Shown here piece after piece: positions 54,216 through 63,075 of a stretch of DNA of 64,000 bases. Made by a program: the position numbers and the translations under genes. The notes below the pieces were generated by a model, which saw nothing but the letters and a program-made list of their open reading frames with translations, was not told where the DNA came from and ran no database searches. This DNA comes from Rhizobium vallis (GTDB lineage: Bacteria; Pseudomonadota; Alphaproteobacteria; Rhizobiales; Rhizobiaceae): NCBI RefSeq assembly GCF_003985155.1, contig NZ_ML133689.1, positions 186,001 to 250,000 on the forward strand, read 5' to 3'. Position 1 is the stretch's first letter. Every line of letters begins with the position of its first letter.

Positions 54216-55754
54216 ATGACCATCGCCGTCCTCGATCTCGCCACCGAAACCGCCAAGCTGCTTGCCGAGCTCGGCGTCGATGCCGGCCGCTATCACGGCG
54301 GCACGCTTTCCGTCACGTCGCCTGTTACCGGCAAGGAAATCGGCAGGCTCAGGGAGCATTCCGTTTCCGAGACAAAGGCGGCGATCGAAGAAGCGCACAA
54401 GGCTTTCCTCGCATGGCGTGACGTTCCGGCGCCGAAGCGCGGCGAGCTGGTCCGCCTGCTTGGCGAGGAACTGCGCGCCGCAAAGGCTGCACTCGGCCGT
54501 CTCGTGTCGATCGAAGTCGGCAAGATCACTTCTGAAGGCCTTGGCGAAGTGCAGGAGATGATCGACATCTGCGATTTCGCCGTCGGCCTTTCCCGCCAGC
54601 TCTATGGCCTGACGATCGCTACCGAGCGATCCGAGCACCGGATGATGGAAAGCTGGCATCCGCTCGGCGTGGTCGGCATCATTTCCGCCTTCAATTTCCC
54701 GGTCGCCGTCTGGTCGTGGAATGCTGCACTTGCGATGGTCTGTGGCAATTCCACCGTCTGGAAGCCTTCGGAAAAGACGCCTCTGACGGCGCTCGCCGTG
54801 CAGGCGCTGTTCGAAAAGGCGCTGAAGCGTTTCATCGCCGAGGGCGGTACGGCGCCTGCCAATCTGTCGACGCTGATTATCGGCGGCCGCGATGTCGGCG
54901 AAGTGCTGGTCGACCATCCGAAGATCCCGCTCGTTTCCGCCACGGGCTCGACGGCCATGGGCCGTGCCGTCGGTCCGCGCCTATCGCAGCGTTTTGCCCG
55001 CGCCATTCTCGAACTCGGCGGCAACAATGCGGCGATCGTCTGCCCGAGCGCCGATCTCGACCTGACGCTGCGCGGCGTCGCCTTCTCGGCCATGGGCACG
55101 GCCGGCCAGCGCTGCACGACACTGCGCCGTCTCTTCGTGCATGAAAGCGTCTACGACCAGCTGGTGCCGCGCCTGCAGAAGGCCTACGGCTCCGTTACCA
55201 TCGGCAATCCCCTGGAAACGGGAACGCTTGTAGGCCCGCTGATCGACGGCCAGGCCTTCGAGAAGATGCAGGCCGCGCTCGGCGAGGCGAAATCGGCCGG
55301 CGGCACGGTGACCGGCGGCGGCCGCGTCGACAATGGTTCGGCTGAGGCTTTCTACGTTCGCCCCGCACTCGTCGAAATGCCGGATCAGACCGGCCCGGTC
55401 GAACACGAAACCTTCGCGCCGATCCTCTATGTGATGAAATATAGCGATTTCGACGCGGTGCTGGCCCTGCACAATGCCGTGCCGCAGGGATTGTCGTCGT
55501 CGATCTTCACCAACGACATGCGCGAGGCCGAGACCTTCGTGTCGGCCCGCGGCTCGGATTGCGGTATCGCCAACGTCAACCTCGGTCCCTCGGGCGCTGA
55601 AATCGGCGGCGCTTTCGGCGGCGAGAAGGAGACCGGCGGCGGGCGCGAGTCCGGCTCGGACGCCTGGAAGGCCTATATGCGTCGTTCCACCAACACGATC
55701 AATTACGGCAGGACCCTGCCGCTCGCGCAGGGCGTCAAGTTCGACGTCGAATAA
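54216..55754 (+). CDS. amaB: L-2-aminoadipate 6-semialdehyde dehydrogenase (ALDH7 family)
   Basis: A 512-aa NAD-dependent aldehyde dehydrogenase. ALDH7 hallmarks: ISAFNFPVAVWSWN, ELGGNNAAIV (general-base Glu) and GTAGQRCTTLRRLF (catalytic Cys), plus the C-terminal GGAFGGEKETGGGRESGSDAWK. This family oxidises aminoadipate semialdehyde to 2-aminoadipate, which after transamination feeds HglS. ATG 54216 is the family start; an in-frame ATG at 54099 lies inside the previous gene. Followed by a strong terminator. Confidence 0.9.
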   Translation: MTIAVLDLATETAKLLAELGVDAGRYHGGTLSVTSPVTGKEIGRLREHSVSETKAAIEEAHKAFLAWRDVPAPKRGELVRLLGEELRAAKAALGRLVSIEVGKITSEGLGEVQEMIDICDFAVGLSRQLYGLTIATERSEHRMMESWHPLGVVGIISAFNFPVAVWSWNAALAMVCGNSTVWKPSEKTPLTALAVQALFEKALKRFIAEGGTAPANLSTLIIGGRDVGEVLVDHPKIPLVSATGSTAMGRAVGPRLSQRFARAILELGGNNAAIVCPSADLDLTLRGVAFSAMGTAGQRCTTLRRLFVHESVYDQLVPRLQKAYGSVTIGNPLETGTLVGPLIDGQAFEKMQAALGEAKSAGGTVTGGGRVDNGSAEAFYVRPALVEMPDQTGPVEHETFAPILYVMKYSDFDAVLALHNAVPQGLSSSIFTNDMREAETFVSARGSDCGIANVNLGPSGAEIGGAFGGEKETGGGRESGSDAWKAYMRRSTNTINYGRTLPLAQGVKFDVE

Positions 55755-55769
55755 GCGACTGTGACAGGG

Positions 55770-55799
55770 AAGGCGGCGCTTGCGAAGCGTCGCCTTTTT
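55770..55799 (+). terminator. Terminator of the lysine/pipecolate operon
   Basis: Twelve-base stem AAGGCGGCGCTT / AAGCGTCGCCTT (one mismatch), three-base loop, ending in TTTTT. Confidence 0.9.
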
Positions 55800-55878
55800 G
55801 GCCGAATTGAGATTTATTCCCTCATAATATGAAATTTATCGTCAAGTTTTTGTGATGCGTTTTTTGTGAAGGCAAAAC

Positions 55879-55895
55879 TTGAAATCGTCAGTCAA
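55879..55895. promoter_or_regulatory. Candidate RirA (IRO) box
   Basis: TTGA-AATCGTCAG-TCAA fits the TGA-N9-TCA iron-responsive operator pattern bound by RirA in rhizobia. It lies 61 bases upstream of the fbpA start in an AT-rich promoter region. Confidence 0.5.
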
Positions 55896-55956
55896 GAAAA
55901 ATATACGCCTTCTAGCACCCCTGGGAAGCCTGGGTGACATTGCCACGGAGGCCATC

Positions 55957-56982
55957 ATGAATATTGCTCTTAACCGCTTTTCCCACGCGTTCGCGCTTGC
56001 CGCTTCACTTCTCTCCGCCACTGCGCTCGCAGGCAGCGCCAATGCGCAGGAGACCGAAGGCCTGGTCGTTTACAATGCCCAGCACGAAAGCCTGGGTCGC
56101 GAGTGGATCGACGCCTTCACCAAGGAGACCGGCATCAAGGTCACCATGCGCCAGGGCGGCGACATGCAGTTCGCCAATCAGATCATCCAGGAAGGCGACG
56201 CCTCTCCGGCTGATGTATTCCTGACCGAGAATTCGCCGGCTATGACGCTGGTCGATGGCGCGGGCCTCTTCGCCCCCATCGAGAAGGAAACGCTGGCTCA
56301 GGTTCCGGATCAGTATCGTCCGGCCGACGGCATGTGGACCGGCATTGCTGCCCGCACCACGGTTTTCGCCTATGACAAGACGAAGCTCAGCGAAGACAAG
56401 CTGCCGAAGTCGCTGCTCGACCTCCAGGATCCGGCCTGGAAGGGCCGCTGGGGTGCTTCACCCGCCGGCGCCGACTTTCAGGCCATCGTCGCGGCCCTGC
56501 TGCAGCTCAAGGGCGAGGACGCCACCAAGGCATGGCTGAAGGGCCTCAAGGACAACGCCACGCCCTACAAGGGCAACAGCGTCGCAATGAAAGCTGTTAA
56601 CGCCGGCGAAGTCGAAGGCGCGGTTATCTATCACTATTATTGGTTCGGCGATCAGGCCAAGACAGGCGAGAACAGCAAGAATGTCGGCCTGCACTACTTC
56701 AAGAACCAGGACCCTGGCGCTTTCGTCAGCGTTTCGGGCGGCGGTATCCTGAAGTCCACGCAGCACATGAAGGAGGCCCAGGCTTTCCTGAAGTTCGTCA
56801 CCAGCAAGGCGGGCCAGGCGGTGCTCAAGGACGGCACGTCCTATGAATATGCCATCGGCAAGGATGCGCCCTCCAACGAAAAGCTCACTCCGCTTTCCGA
56901 TCTCAATGCCCCGAAGGTCGAAGCTTCGACGCTTGATAGTAAGAAGGTCGTGGAGCTGATGACGGCCGCCGGCCTGATCTGA
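55957..56982 (+). CDS. fbpA: Iron(III) ABC transporter, periplasmic binding protein
   Basis: A 341-aa ferric-iron binding protein of the FbpA/SfuA/FutA type. Signal peptide residues 1-31 (ASLLSATALAGSANA, cleavage after ANA). Mature part: VVYNAQHESLGREWIDAF, DVFLTENSPAM, and the metal-tyrosine region AVIYHYYWFGDQ. SD GGAGG supports ATG 55957; an in-frame TTG at 55879 falls in the operator. First gene of fbpABC, followed by a terminator before fbpB. Confidence 0.92.
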   Translation: MNIALNRFSHAFALAASLLSATALAGSANAQETEGLVVYNAQHESLGREWIDAFTKETGIKVTMRQGGDMQFANQIIQEGDASPADVFLTENSPAMTLVDGAGLFAPIEKETLAQVPDQYRPADGMWTGIAARTTVFAYDKTKLSEDKLPKSLLDLQDPAWKGRWGASPAGADFQAIVAALLQLKGEDATKAWLKGLKDNATPYKGNSVAMKAVNAGEVEGAVIYHYYWFGDQAKTGENSKNVGLHYFKNQDPGAFVSVSGGGILKSTQHMKEAQAFLKFVTSKAGQAVLKDGTSYEYAIGKDAPSNEKLTPLSDLNAPKVEASTLDSKKVVELMTAAGLI

Positions 56983-57056
56983 CCTTCTGCCGCAGCCGTT
57001 CTCTGGCCAAAACTATTGCTTTTGGCTCAAGAAAACCTTAGGGCATGACGAAATCC

Positions 57057-57092
57057 GGCAACCGCCCTTTAAAGGCGGTTGCCTTCCTTTTT
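57057..57092 (+). terminator. Intrinsic terminator between fbpA and fbpB
   Basis: Perfect ten-base stem GGCAACCGCC / GGCGGTTGCC with a seven-base loop and TTCCTTTTT. It lies 74 bases after the fbpA stop and inside the longest possible fbpB reading frame, so it probably lowers permease and ATPase expression relative to the binding protein. Confidence 0.85.
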
Positions 57093-57179
57093 CAGCGTGT
57101 GAAGGCATCGGCCTTGCTGCAGGACAACAGATTGCTCGCATCCGGCAACGCGGCACCGGTCGCGCCGAAGGGCGCGCGA

Positions 57180-58712
57180 ATGGGTTTGCCGCGCGGGCGC
57201 ATGCCGCATGCATCCGTGATGCTTCTCGCGACCGTCGTTGCGATCTTCAGTCTCGTGCCGCTCGGCTTCATCGGCTGGATAACCTACGATGTCGGCTGGG
57301 AAACGGTGAAGGCGCTCGTCTTTCGGTCGCGCGTCGGCGAACTCCTCGTCAATACGGTTCTGCTGGAATCGATCACCATTCCGCTGTCGATCGCGCTTGC
57401 GGTGACGCTCGCCTGGCTCACTGAACGGACCGACATTCCTTTCGCAAGGCTCTGGGCCTGGCTTGCGATCGCACCACTCGCCGTGCCGGCCTTCGTGCAC
57501 AGCTATGCCTGGGTCAGCCTCATTCCCGGCATGCGTGGCCTGCAGAGTGGCGTCTTCGTCTCGGTGATCGCCTATTATCCGTTCCTCTATCTGCCGGTCG
57601 CCGCTGCGCTGCGCCGTCTCGATCCGGCCATCGAGGATGCCGCAGCCTCGCTCGGCCTCGATCCCTGGCGCGTCTTCTTCCGTGCCGTTCTGCCGCAGCT
57701 GAGATTTGCCATTTGCGGCGGCTCGCTGCTGATCGCGCTGCATCTGCTGTCGGAATACGGTCTGTTCGTGATGATCCGGTTCGACACGTTCGCAACGGCG
57801 ATCGTCGACCAGTTCCAGTCCTCCTATAACAGCCCGGCCTCCAACATGCTCGGCGGCGTGCTCGTTGGCTGCTGCCTTTTTCTGCTTGGCCTCGAAGTGC
57901 TGCTGCGCGGCAACGAACGTTATGCCCGCGTCGGCTCCGGCTCGCCGCGTCCGGTGGACCGCCGGCGGCTCGGCTGGTTCGTCGTGCCGGCGGTTCTGCT
58001 GCCCGTCATCCTGGCGGTGCTGACGCTTGGTGTGCCGCTGGTGACGCTCGGCCGCTGGCTCTATCTCGGCGGCGCCGGTATCTGGCGCATCGAAGTCGGC
58101 AACGCTTTCCTGCAGACGATCGTGCTTGCCGTCGTCGGCGGCGCGCTGGCGACGATTGCCGCAGCACCGATGGCCTGGCTTTCGGTGAGGGCGCCGGGCC
58201 GCTTCCAGCGCGTGCTCGAGGCCTGCCATTATTATGTCGGTTCGCTGCCCGGTGTTGTCGTGGCGCTGGCGCTGGTGACGATCACCGTGCGTCTCGTGCT
58301 GCCGCTCTACCAGACCTTCGCAACGCTGCTCGTCGCCTATGTGATGCTTTTCCTGCCGCGCGCCATGGTGGGGCTGCGCGCCAGCATCGCCCAGGCGCCG
58401 GTGGAACTGGAGCGCGCCGCAATGGGTCTCGGCCGCACGCCGGGCCAGGCGGTGCGCCAGATCACCATGCGGCTTGCCGCACCCGGAGCCGCCGCCAGCG
58501 TTGCGCTTGCTGCACTTGGCATCACCAACGAACTCACGGCGACGCTGATGCTGTCGCCCAACGGCGTCGATACGCTGGCGACGAAATTCTGGTCGCTGAC
58601 CAGCGAGATCGACTATGTCTCGGCCGCCCCTTACGCCTTCATGATGATCGTGTTGTCGCTGCCGCTTACCCTGATGCTCTATACCCAATCGAAACGGACC
58701 GCCGGCCAATGA
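57180..58712 (+). CDS. fbpB: Iron(III) ABC transporter, fused permease
   Basis: A 510-aa inner-membrane protein with about 12 helices, two fused permease halves. EAA loops: [21 protein letters not shown] in the first half and [20 protein letters not shown] in the second. ATG 57180 has SD AAGGG and lies after the terminator; ATG 57045 is in frame but its first codons encode the terminator hairpin. It overlaps fbpC by four bases. Confidence 0.9.
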   Translation: MGLPRGRMPHASVMLLATVVAIFSLVPLGFIGWITYDVGWETVKALVFRSRVGELLVNTVLLESITIPLSIALAVTLAWLTERTDIPFARLWAWLAIAPLAVPAFVHSYAWVSLIPGMRGLQSGVFVSVIAYYPFLYLPVAAALRRLDPAIEDAAASLGLDPWRVFFRAVLPQLRFAICGGSLLIALHLLSEYGLFVMIRFDTFATAIVDQFQSSYNSPASNMLGGVLVGCCLFLLGLEVLLRGNERYARVGSGSPRPVDRRRLGWFVVPAVLLPVILAVLTLGVPLVTLGRWLYLGGAGIWRIEVGNAFLQTIVLAVVGGALATIAAAPMAWLSVRAPGRFQRVLEACHYYVGSLPGVVVALALVTITVRLVLPLYQTFATLLVAYVMLFLPRAMVGLRASIAQAPVELERAAMGLGRTPGQAVRQITMRLAAPGAAASVALAALGITNELTATLMLSPNGVDTLATKFWSLTSEIDYVSAAPYAFMMIVLSLPLTLMLYTQSKRTAGQ

Positions 58713-59746
58713 CGCTGCTTACGATCGAAAACATCAGCAAGCGTTATGGCCCGGTTCAGGCGCTGAAGGATATCGTGCTCGAAGTGCAGGCGGGCAGCCG
58801 CACCGCCGTCGTCGGACCGTCTGGCTCGGGCAAGACGACGCTGCTGCGCATCATTGCGGGGTTCGAGCAGCCCGATGCCGGCCGGGTGACGCTGGATGGC
58901 GGCTTGCTTGCCGACGGTCCGGCCGCGGTGCCGGCCCACAAGCGCGGCATCGGCATCGTCTCGCAGGACGGCGCGCTGTTTCCGCACTTGAGCGTCGCCG
59001 AGAATATCGGCTTCGGCTTCGAGCGTGGGGCGGCCGATCGCGAGAAACGCATCGTCGAACTGCTCGATATGGTCGAGCTCGACCGTGGCATGCTGACGCG
59101 GCGCCCGCATCAGCTTTCCGGCGGCCAGCAGCAGCGCGTGGCACTCGCCCGTGCGCTCGGGCGCAAGCCGCGGCTGATGCTGCTCGACGAACCGTTCTCG
59201 GCGCTCGATACGGGCCTGCGTGAAAACATGCGCAAAGCGGTTGCGCGCGTGTTGCAGGCGGCCGGCATTACCGCCATCCTCGTCACGCATGATCAGGAAG
59301 AGGCGCTGAGCTTTGCCGATCAGGTCGCGGTCTTGAGGGAAGGGCGGCTGATCCAGGCCGGATCGCCGCAATCATTGTATCTTCATCCCAAGGATCGCGA
59401 GACGGCGCTCTTCCTCGGCGATGCCGTGCTGCTGCCCGCCATCATCCGCAACGGCCTTGCTGACTGCGCGCTCGGCCATGTCGCCGTCGAAGGCAGCCGT
59501 CAGGGCAAGGCGGAGATCATGCTGCGGCCCGAGCAAATCCGGGTCGTTGCCGATGAAAGCGATCGCAGCTATGGCGGACGGGTGGTCGAGGTGGAGTTCG
59601 GCGGCGCGGTCTGCACCGTCGCCGTTTCGCTCGACGGTGTCGCCCTGCCGCCGATCCGGATCAAAACCTCAAGCGTCGCGCTGCCAGCGCGAGGCGACCT
59701 CGTCCGTCTCGATATATCAGGCAAGGCGCACGTCTTCGAGCGCTAG
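58709..59746 (+). CDS. fbpC: Iron(III) ABC transporter, ATP-binding protein
   Basis: A 345-aa ATPase: Walker [10 protein letters not shown] near residue 36, signature [16 protein letters not shown] near 134, Walker [13 protein letters not shown] near 155, switch His [10 protein letters not shown]. The C-terminal third is a TOBE/OB regulatory domain ([11 protein letters not shown]) as in FbpC/PotA-type ATPases. Start overlaps the fbpB stop. Ends two bases before the convergent glucanase gene, so no space for a terminator. Confidence 0.94.
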   Translation: MTLLTIENISKRYGPVQALKDIVLEVQAGSRTAVVGPSGSGKTTLLRIIAGFEQPDAGRVTLDGGLLADGPAAVPAHKRGIGIVSQDGALFPHLSVAENIGFGFERGAADREKRIVELLDMVELDRGMLTRRPHQLSGGQQQRVALARALGRKPRLMLLDEPFSALDTGLRENMRKAVARVLQAAGITAILVTHDQEEALSFADQVAVLREGRLIQAGSPQSLYLHPKDRETALFLGDAVLLPAIIRNGLADCALGHVAVEGSRQGKAEIMLRPEQIRVVADESDRSYGGRVVEVEFGGAVCTVAVSLDGVALPPIRIKTSSVALPARGDLVRLDISGKAHVFER

Positions 59747-59748
59747 AT

Positions 59749-61083
59749 TTAACCGAACTTGCGCACCACTTCGTCCGGCTCGATCCCTTCGATCCAGCCG
59801 CCGGTAAAGCCGGCGCGCTCCAGCCCGAGACGGATGGTCGGCGATTGCCGCATCAGTTTCCAGATGAAGTCTGAGCGTTCGTTCTCGATCGTCATGACCA
59901 CGAGGCCCTGGTCGATGCCGACGGTGCGGTCGTCGACCCAGCCTTCCGGCCGCTTGGTCTGGACGGTCGGATTGAAACCGCCGGGAAAGCCGCCTTCCAA
60001 GAGCAGGTTCGGATAAGTGGTCAGAAGCGCCTTGGTGCCGTCGAGAGCCGCCTGCTTGTCATAAGGCAGGCAGGCAAGTGCGGCCCAGGGCGCGATCGTG
60101 CCGTCATCCGGTCCGAGCGGGGCGCCACGTGCGGCATAGCCCAGAACCTTCGGTTGGCGGCCGCCGCGCATGCGCCGTGTCGGCGGTGGGCCGTCGCAGG
60201 CGGAAAAGCCCCAGATGTTCCTGTTATAGCCGACAAACTGGGCGGGATTGCGCTCGGCGTAGTCACGCTGGACGTTGATGACGACCTGCGTGTTGCGGAA
60301 ATAATCCCAATTCCGCTCCGCCATAGGCTTGTCCTGAATGCCGCGGAAATCGATCCAGGCATGCGAGAAGAGATGGATGAAGAGCGGCCCAGCATAGAGA
60401 TAGGGCTGTTCGCCATGCATCATCCAGGAATAGCTCGATGTGAAGGCGTCGTAGCACGACTGCGGGATCGGGTGCGTCGGCGAGGCGAGCGCCAGCGCAT
60501 AGAGGATGATCGCCTCGTCGAAGCCGTGATAGCGCCAGCGCAGGAAGCCGGAAGAGGGCTTCCAACCCATCGAGATGGTGTCGCCCTTGTTCAGCGCCCA
60601 GCGCCAGTCGACGCGCTCGTAGATGAAGGTCGCGAGCTCTCGGATCTCGGTTTCCGTCTCGTCGTCTTCGCGGCTGAAATACTGCGCAGCGGTCAGGATG
60701 CCGGCGACAAGCAGCGCCGTGTCGATGGTCGAAAGCTCGCTGTTCCAGGCGCGATGGCCGGTATCCATGTGCAGGAAATGGTAGAAGAAGCCGCGATGGC
60801 CCGTCGCGTGGCGTTCCTCGCCCTGACGCGCCTCGGCGAAGAAGCGCAGCGTATTGACCGTGCGCTCGGCCGCTTCCTCTCGGCTGATCCAGGAACGCTC
60901 GACACCGACGGGATAGGATGAAAGCGCAAAGCCGACAGCCGCGATGCTCGCCGGCACGCCGCCGATCGAGGTATCGGCTACGAGGCCATTCTCGGGATTG
61001 GAATATTTCAGGAAGTACTTGAACGCTGAATGCTGCAGCCTGTCGACAAGCGCGGCATCAATGTCTTCAATCCGTTGCAGCAT
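59749..61083 (-). CDS. Glucoamylase-like (PF10091) protein, possible beta-1,2-glucanase
   Basis: A 444-aa protein with an (alpha/alpha)6-toroid glycoamylase-like domain. Conserved features: HRGFFYHFLHMDTGHRAWNSELSTIDTAL near residue 95, MGWKPSSGFLRWRYHGFDEAIILYAL near 172, and APLGPDDGTIAPWAAL near 320. Characterised members include GH144 endo-beta-1,2-glucanases and the GH189 domain of cyclic-glucan synthases, so cyclic beta-1,2-glucan is a plausible substrate in a rhizobium. No signal peptide. Substrate is inference. Confidence 0.8.
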   Translation of the reverse strand: MLQRIEDIDAALVDRLQHSAFKYFLKYSNPENGLVADTSIGGVPASIAAVGFALSSYPVGVERSWISREEAAERTVNTLRFFAEARQGEERHATGHRGFFYHFLHMDTGHRAWNSELSTIDTALLVAGILTAAQYFSREDDETETEIRELATFIYERVDWRWALNKGDTISMGWKPSSGFLRWRYHGFDEAIILYALALASPTHPIPQSCYDAFTSSYSWMMHGEQPYLYAGPLFIHLFSHAWIDFRGIQDKPMAERNWDYFRNTQVVINVQRDYAERNPAQFVGYNRNIWGFSACDGPPPTRRMRGGRQPKVLGYAARGAPLGPDDGTIAPWAALACLPYDKQAALDGTKALLTTYPNLLLEGGFPGGFNPTVQTKRPEGWVDDRTVGIDQGLVVMTIENERSDFIWKLMRQSPTIRLGLERAGFTGGWIEGIEPDEVVRKFG

Positions 61084-61330
61084 AGGCTCCTACCCAACTG
61101 TTGCATCGCCCCATGCTTGAACATGGTGGACGTTCCTCAGCAAATCAAACCTTTTTGATTCGCAGAGATAAGAGAACACAAATGGGCGGAAGTGGTCGTT
61201 AACAATTATCGGTGAAATAGTATCGAGGAAAAGTCATATAAGCGGTGCAGCAAAACGGATAAGCCGCGCCTCTTTGGAACAGCTTATTTCCCGCAATACT
61301 TGTTTCATCAGGCGTTGCTCGGAGCGGTCC

Positions 61331-62773
61331 TTACACCCCCATCGAGCGTGCGGAGAGGAAAACCTGCGGCTCGAAGGCGAAATCCTTGTCGAAGGGATAG
61401 GTCGGGTGCTGCTTGCGCAGCCGCGGCAGCCGCTCGACGAACTGGTCGACCACGCCGGGCGACAGCGCCATGAGGTTCGGATTGGCGATCGGCGCCAGCT
61501 CCGGCGAGAGATAGCCCGATTTGACGACGATGATTTTCGCTGCGTGCGGATCGAGGCCGAGCCGGGTGAAATCGGCGATGCTGTGATAGGGGCGGCGCTT
61601 GGAGGAAAGCACGAGATCGATGCCATCAATCGAAATCACCGCCTGGCGATCGGCTTGATCTGATGTTTCATGCAGGAATTTCACGGTGAAGCGGGCCGTG
61701 ACCGGCTTGCTCCCCTTGGTATCGAGCGAGGCGCCGACGCTGAGGGTGAGATCCGCACCCACACCCGCGGCATAGCAAGCCTCGGTCGCCGGCTTGTCAG
61801 TGATGCCGGCGAAGACGACGCCGGTCGCACCCTTGGCGATCAGCTCGGCCAGCACATCGGCCCGGTCCCCGACCCCGCCGCCTGTGGGGTTGTCGCCGGA
61901 TTCGGCTAGCACGACAGGGGCGGTCGGGCTTGCGATTGCTCTGGCGACACATTCCTCGATCGAGCCGGTCTCGCAGCCGAAGACGAAATCTTTCCGCACG
62001 TCCCAATAGGCCTGGGCGAGACGTATGGCTTCGCGCTCCAGCACGGCGCGGTCGGTGCCGGTCATGATGGCGGCGGCCGTGGCGCGGGGTTCATCGGCCC
62101 AGACATAGCCAACCATCAGCGACGCATCCCAGATGCCGTCGATCGCATCGATCTCGGGCAGCATGTCATAGAGGCTCTTTGCCGGCTCATCGACAGTGCT
62201 GGTGCGCTCGCCGGGCAGGACGACCGGGATCTGCGCCCAGAGGACCACCGGCTTCACGCCGGTTCCCAGGCTCTTCACCAGCATGGAGACGGAACGGCGC
62301 ATCGTCTCCTCGACATCAATGTGCGGCGCAGTGCGATAGGTGGAGTAGATATCGAGCGCATCGATGATGCGCTGGGTGACGTTTCCGTGCAGGTCATAGC
62401 TTGCCGAAACCGTGCAATCCTCGCCGACCAGCGCGCGGGCCGCGCCGATCCAGTCGCCCTCGGCATCCTCCATGCCCTCGACATACATGGCGCCGTGCAT
62501 GGCGAGATAGAGACCATCAAGCGGCAGCATCGGCTTCAGCCGCTCGAGGAATTCGCCCTTGAAAGCCTCGTAGGCAGCGCGCGAAACCGGGCCGCCGGCA
62601 ATGGCGCGGGCATGGACCGTCGGCAGGAATTCGGCGTCGTAATCCTTGAGGAAGGCGAAGTAGGGGGAATCCAGCAGCGCCACGTCGCGCAGTACGCGAA
62701 AATCCTTCTCCTCGTTCAGGACCGGATTGTATGTACTGCACTCGATATGAATGCCACCGACGGCGATGCGCAT
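61331..62773 (-). CDS. M81 family metallopeptidase (MlrC-like)
   Basis: A 480-aa protein of the microcystinase C / DUF1485 family. N-terminal RIAVGGIHIECSTYNP contains a candidate zinc His and Glu; LAMHGAMYVEGMEDAEGD and YDLHGNVTQ follow, the His/Asp set expected for the metal site, and AESGDNPTGGGVGDRADVL is the linker motif. Homologues cleave linear peptides in microcystin degradation, but most genomic members have other, unknown substrates. Cytosolic. Confidence 0.87.
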   Translation of the reverse strand: MRIAVGGIHIECSTYNPVLNEEKDFRVLRDVALLDSPYFAFLKDYDAEFLPTVHARAIAGGPVSRAAYEAFKGEFLERLKPMLPLDGLYLAMHGAMYVEGMEDAEGDWIGAARALVGEDCTVSASYDLHGNVTQRIIDALDIYSTYRTAPHIDVEETMRRSVSMLVKSLGTGVKPVVLWAQIPVVLPGERTSTVDEPAKSLYDMLPEIDAIDGIWDASLMVGYVWADEPRATAAAIMTGTDRAVLEREAIRLAQAYWDVRKDFVFGCETGSIEECVARAIASPTAPVVLAESGDNPTGGGVGDRADVLAELIAKGATGVVFAGITDKPATEACYAAGVGADLTLSVGASLDTKGSKPVTARFTVKFLHETSDQADRQAVISIDGIDLVLSSKRRPYHSIADFTRLGLDPHAAKIIVVKSGYLSPELAPIANPNLMALSPGVVDQFVERLPRLRKQHPTYPFDKDFAFEPQVFLSARSMGV

Positions 62774-63075
62774 GAGGAACCTCAGATGATGTTGGGAGCA
62801 GTCAGGACGTTAGGGGTGGTGCCGTCGGCTCTGCCTTTCGGAGCCAATGCAGCCGACAGGAATTTAGGGGCCATCTGACACCAAGCGCGCGTCGGCTGCA
62901 AGCGGCGTATGCGCATCGTCCTCGATAAGCTCGCCGCCTCGCGGCAGCCGAGAACGGTCGTCCACGAAGCTGTAGTCCGTCTTGTGCCTGAAAAGCCACG
63001 TCCGTCTCGTGTGTCGCTCTCCCTCGTGGATTTTTCACGCTATAGTTCATTCCCCAAGACACGGCGGGGGCGAAT
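62774..63075 (+). other. Gene-free gap before the last ABC gene
   Basis: 302 bases without a supported gene. A TATAGT near 63040, about 35 bases before the ATG, could be the -10 of the following gene. No repeat or RNA structure recognised. Confidence 0.35.

Noticed and set aside
57069..58709. 546-codon minus-strand frame opposite fbpB
   Set aside because: Exactly mirrors a permease gene; His/Arg/Gln-rich translation is an antisense artefact.
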